NCBI GenBank assembly: GCA_903925445.1
Contig: CAIYFE010000116.1
Span: forward strand, 1 to 8,871
Source: an uncultured Burkholderiales bacterium
GTDB lineage: Bacteria; Pseudomonadota; Gammaproteobacteria; Burkholderiales; Burkholderiaceae_C
DNA length: 8,871 nt
Direction: 5' to 3'
Shown here: positions 6,901 to 8,871 of the stretch, one piece after another
Layout: each line of letters opens with the position of its first letter
Position numbering within the stretch: position 1 is the stretch's first letter
Program-made: the position numbers and the translations under genes
The notes under the pieces: model-generated
What the model saw: only the letters and a program-made list of their open reading frames with translations
Told to the model about the DNA's origin: nothing
Databases searched by the model: none

Positions 6901-7527
6901 TCAATGCAAATGCCGAGGCTTGCGCCCGCCACCATGACCCGAGCCCGAGCCCCCGTTGCCTCGAGGGGGTTTGCCCAAGTCGAGTGATTTGACCAAGTCA
7001 TCAAAGCGAGCTGCAAAAAGCTTGTCAATTTCATGCACCACACCGCCCAACTCGGCGCTGTCGAAATGGCGCTCCATCATGTGAATGACATCGTTGACCA
7101 ACATATCGCGCTGCGCTTGCATGATGTCTGCGGGCGTGGGGCCGACAAAAAGCATCACGAAGTCATCTTTGGAGTCGTCCTCTGAGTCACCTGGCTCTTC
7201 GTCGTATTGGTTGTCGTAAAACGTGACTTCAATCGCTGCCCCCGTGGCAGCAATTTCGTTCAGATTCATGCACATGTCGTCCAGCGTTTGGCGAAAGTCG
7301 TCATCACCTGCCACCGTCCAACACATTTGGAGCAGGTTGTCATGCGGGTCGAATCGAATGCCGGGCTCTTCGGTGTAGGCGCTGGTTGCGCCGTCTTCGA
7401 GAGACAAGGCGCCCGCGTACTGCCACAACGGGCGCAACGCGTCTTGCAACTCATTGAGCCCAACTTCTGGGCGCAGGGGCACTTGTCCATGCACATGAAT
7501 TTCATACGCGGCGTCAAAACGTGCCAT
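6901..7527 (-). CDS. Conserved protein of unknown function with acidic middle and Gly/His-rich tail
   Basis: A 208-residue soluble protein with no signal peptide or membrane helix. An ordered N-terminal part (about 1-105) opens with E9-I-H11-V-H13-G and has a W70 and two Cys (C69, C86). An acidic linker follows (about 105-122, rich in D and E). Then comes a hydrophobic beta-like strand (V124-M-L-F-V128) with G129-P-T, and a helical part (about 132-183). The tail from K186 is rich in Gly with three His and several Lys/Arg, and looks disordered, perhaps metal or nucleic-acid binding (inference only). I recall similar proteins in Burkholderiales annotated only as a domain of unknown function, possibly DUF6806, but cannot confirm it here. 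The start is well supported: AAGGAG (7540-7535, minus strand) 7 nt before ATG. Only 29 bp separate it from tRNA-Leu upstream, so it is probably transcribed with the tRNA. Transcription would end at the shared terminator at 6859-6887. Confidence 0.85.
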   Translation of the reverse strand: MARFDAAYEIHVHGQVPLRPEVGLNELQDALRPLWQYAGALSLEDGATSAYTEEPGIRFDPHDNLLQMCWTVAGDDDFRQTLDDMCMNLNEIAATGAAIEVTFYDNQYDEEPGDSEDDSKDDFVMLFVGPTPADIMQAQRDMLVNDVIHMMERHFDSAELGGVVHEIDKLFAARFDDLVKSLDLGKPPRGNGGSGSGHGGGRKPRHLH

Positions 7528-7556
7528 GAAGAAACTCCTTTTAGTGCCTAATTTGT

Positions 7557-7647
7557 TGGTGCCCGGGACCGGAATCGAACCGGTACGCCCCTTACGGAAA
7601 GCGAGAGATTTTAAGTCTCTTGTGTCTACCTATTTCACCACCCGGGC
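7557..7647 (-). tRNA. tRNA-Leu, anticodon UAA
   Basis: On the minus strand the 5' acceptor arm GCCCGGG (7647-7641) pairs with CCCGGGC (7567-7561), followed by discriminator A and an encoded CCA (7559-7557). The anticodon stem AGAGA/TCTCT encloses the loop CTTAAAA, which gives anticodon TAA (7614-7612) and so reads UUA and, by wobble, UUG. The T arm is ACCGG-TTCGATT-CCGGT. A long variable arm is present, as expected for a class II leucine tRNA, and the total of 91 nt includes CCA. It is the first element of an apparent transcript with the downstream unknown gene. Confidence 0.97.
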
Positions 7648-7810
7648 GGCTTGCTTTTGTGAAAGTGTTGTATTTTACAAGCTCAGCTTCCAAGCAAAAG
7701 AATGCTTATTTATCAAGTGTTTCTGATAGATCGAAATTTGTATTTCTCAATTAAATTAAGAATGTTAAATTTGACAAATAATCACAAAAATCATCTTTTC
7801 TTTACACGAC
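7648..7810. promoter_or_regulatory. AT-rich divergent region between tRNA-Leu and the potassium channel gene
   Basis: This 163-bp stretch is markedly richer in A and T than the rest of the window. On the minus strand TAAAAT (7677-7672) is a five-of-six -10 match, 24 nt before the tRNA 5' end, and a reasonable tRNA promoter core; its -35 region (around CTTTTG) is poor. On the plus strand TTGACA (7771-7776) is a perfect -35 hexamer, but no good -10 follows at 16-18 bp. The same hexamer forms the right half of a near-palindrome TGTTAAATTTGACA (7763-7776; six of seven pairs match), which could be an operator. No open frame in this stretch looks like a gene. Confidence 0.45.
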
Positions 7811-8842
7811 ATGAACACACTTTCCAACGACCAAGCGCAATCGCAAAGTTTTCTGTATCCGGTTTTCAACGAACCCAACTCCAAAGGCTTCAAGCTTTGG
7901 GTGTCCATCATCAACTTCTGGATTTTTGTCTCCTGTATTTTTCTGGCGCTCGAGACAGTTGAACCCTATTCGACGGTGTACAGCCAGATGTTTGGCTTTG
8001 TGGAAATCACCGCCGTCTTGTTTTTTACAGCCGACTACTTGGGGCACATGTATTACGCGCCCAATCGCTTGAAATATTTTTTCAGCTTCTGGGGTCTGGT
8101 TGATTTGATTTCGATCTTGCCAACTTACCTGACCATCATGAACTTGACGGCCTTGCAAGGCACGAAAGTTTTCCGGGTCTTGCGCGTGGTTCGGGTGCTG
8201 CGAGTTTTGAAAATGGCACGCGCTGCGTTGCAAGCGTTGGAGCAAAAAGTGGAAGGTCGCAACCCCATCGTGACCAACTTGAAAATTTATTTCATCGCCT
8301 TGTTCTCGGTGATCATGATCTCCAGCACCTTGATGTATTACGTCGAAGGAAGCTTGTACAGCCCTCATGCCCTCGAACATGGCCAAGCTGCCTTGGATGC
8401 CGCCATCCAAGCCAACCCCCTGCCTGCGGATGCGCCGCCCGAAGCGTCTAAATTCATGCCCACTGACCCCATCAGCGGCAACCCCATTCCCGAAGACAAG
8501 CGTTTTTACACATCGATCCCAGCCGCCATGTGGTGGTGCATCGTGACGCTGACCACCACGGGTTATGGCGACATGTTCCCCATCACGGTTTGGGGTCGCA
8601 TCTTGGCTGGGGCCACCATGTTGCTGGGCTTGGTTCTGTTTGGTATTTTGTTGAACATCGTGGGCAAAACCATCATGGTGTTGCTGTTTGGTGAGCACAT
8701 CACCGAAAACGATGTGGCGCCCGCCACCCGTGAATCCATCCTGCGCATGATGGTCAAACGCGAATGGGTCAGCGAGCATCGCGCCTATGAAATTGAAATG
8801 ATGTCCGAAGAGGAAATCAAAGAGCGCTGCAAGCATCTTTGA
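7811..8842 (+). CDS. Voltage-gated potassium channel, six-helix Kv type
   Basis: A 343-residue inner-membrane ion channel subunit, expected to act as a tetramer. Segments: S1 about 28-49, S2 61-82 (acidic E65 and D75), S3 91-110 (D98), S4 118-138, S5 157-178, pore helix 233-248, filter T248-T-T-G-Y-G-D254, S6 264-285, and a cytoplasmic tail of about 58 residues. The T-T-G-Y-G-D filter shows potassium selectivity. S4 has a basic residue at every third place (K119, R122, R125, R128, R131, K134, R137), the mark of a voltage sensor. The S5-pore linker (about 181-232) is unusually long and rich in Pro and Ala. No RCK/TrkA-N or cyclic-nucleotide domain is present; the tail (about 300-343) is charged and helical. 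ATG 7811 is the first ATG after an in-frame stop (7772-7774), but no Shine-Dalgarno sequence precedes it. It appears to be transcribed alone. Physiological role (potassium balance, membrane potential) is inferred from family only. Confidence 0.93.
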   Translation: MNTLSNDQAQSQSFLYPVFNEPNSKGFKLWVSIINFWIFVSCIFLALETVEPYSTVYSQMFGFVEITAVLFFTADYLGHMYYAPNRLKYFFSFWGLVDLISILPTYLTIMNLTALQGTKVFRVLRVVRVLRVLKMARAALQALEQKVEGRNPIVTNLKIYFIALFSVIMISSTLMYYVEGSLYSPHALEHGQAALDAAIQANPLPADAPPEASKFMPTDPISGNPIPEDKRFYTSIPAAMWWCIVTLTTTGYGDMFPITVWGRILAGATMLLGLVLFGILLNIVGKTIMVLLFGEHITENDVAPATRESILRMMVKREWVSEHRAYEIEMMSEEEIKERCKHL

Positions 8843-8854
8843 TACCCAATAATG

Positions 8855-8871
8855 AAAAAGCCCCTGAAACC
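8855..8871 (+). terminator. Probable left arm of a terminator, cut by the window edge
   Basis: Twelve nt after the channel stop, AAAAAGCCCCTGAAACC runs to the window end. An A tract followed by GCCCC is the usual left side of a hairpin whose other half would read GGGGC followed by T bases. The right half is not in the window, so this is a prediction only. Confidence 0.4.

Noticed and set aside
7526..7726. Plus-strand open frame across the tRNA that would encode a 66-residue protein with a G-T-G-I-E-P-V-R motif
   Set aside because: This is the well-known false protein produced by translating the antisense of a tRNA gene; the minus strand folds as tRNA-Leu(UAA).
7802..8836. Nearly full-length minus-strand open frame (344 residues) opposite the potassium channel
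   Set aside because: Its composition is His-, Gln- and Gly-rich with no domain pattern, while the plus frame has a perfect voltage sensor and filter. Such shadows arise from codon bias.
1..8871. CRISPR arrays, transposon ends, phage or toxin-antitoxin genes
   Set aside because: No regularly spaced repeats, transposase-like frames or small paired toxin/antitoxin frames were seen on either strand.

Overview
This window looks like an ordinary stretch of a betaproteobacterial chromosome, most likely order Burkholderiales and plausibly a Comamonadaceae-type freshwater organism. The reasons are a TRAP transporter beside an FCD-type GntR regulator, an ilvD-lgt pair, a c551-like cytochrome followed by a single-chain class I fumarase, and a tRNA-Leu(UAA) beside a small conserved protein of a kind I associate with that group. 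The placement is inference from gene content and style; there is no rRNA or marker gene. I see no insertion sequence, phage gene, CRISPR array or defence system.

Layout from left to right: the 5' part of a TRAP small permease gene (dctQ, cut by the window edge) and its periplasmic binding protein (dctP), both on the minus strand and coupled by a 4-base GTGA overlap; a 132-bp divergent control region; a GntR/FCD regulator on the plus strand; then, converging with it after only 3 bp, lgt (lipoprotein maturation) and upstream of it ilvD (branched-chain amino acid synthesis), both minus. A 178-bp divergent region separates ilvD from a plus-strand pair, a 103-residue cytochrome c and a class I fumarase (14-bp gap). 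A strong hairpin terminator serving both directions closes the pair. On the minus strand follow a 208-residue conserved protein of unknown function and, 29 bp upstream of it, tRNA-Leu(UAA). A 163-bp AT-rich region then leads to a plus-strand six-helix voltage-gated potassium channel. The last bases look like the left arm of its terminator.

Functional links: the regulator probably controls the divergent TRAP operon. IlvD and class I fumarase are both dehydratases with iron-sulfur clusters, the fumarase clearly of the oxygen-labile class, and they flank a respiratory-type cytochrome c; whether this is more than coincidence is not shown by the sequence. The most unusual items are the layout in which tRNA-Leu appears to lead the mRNA of the unknown gene, the roughly 50-residue Pro/Ala-rich insert between S5 and the pore of the channel together with its lack of a Shine-Dalgarno sequence, and possible mRNA structure over the cytochrome c ribosome binding site. 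I found no convincing new multi-gene system.
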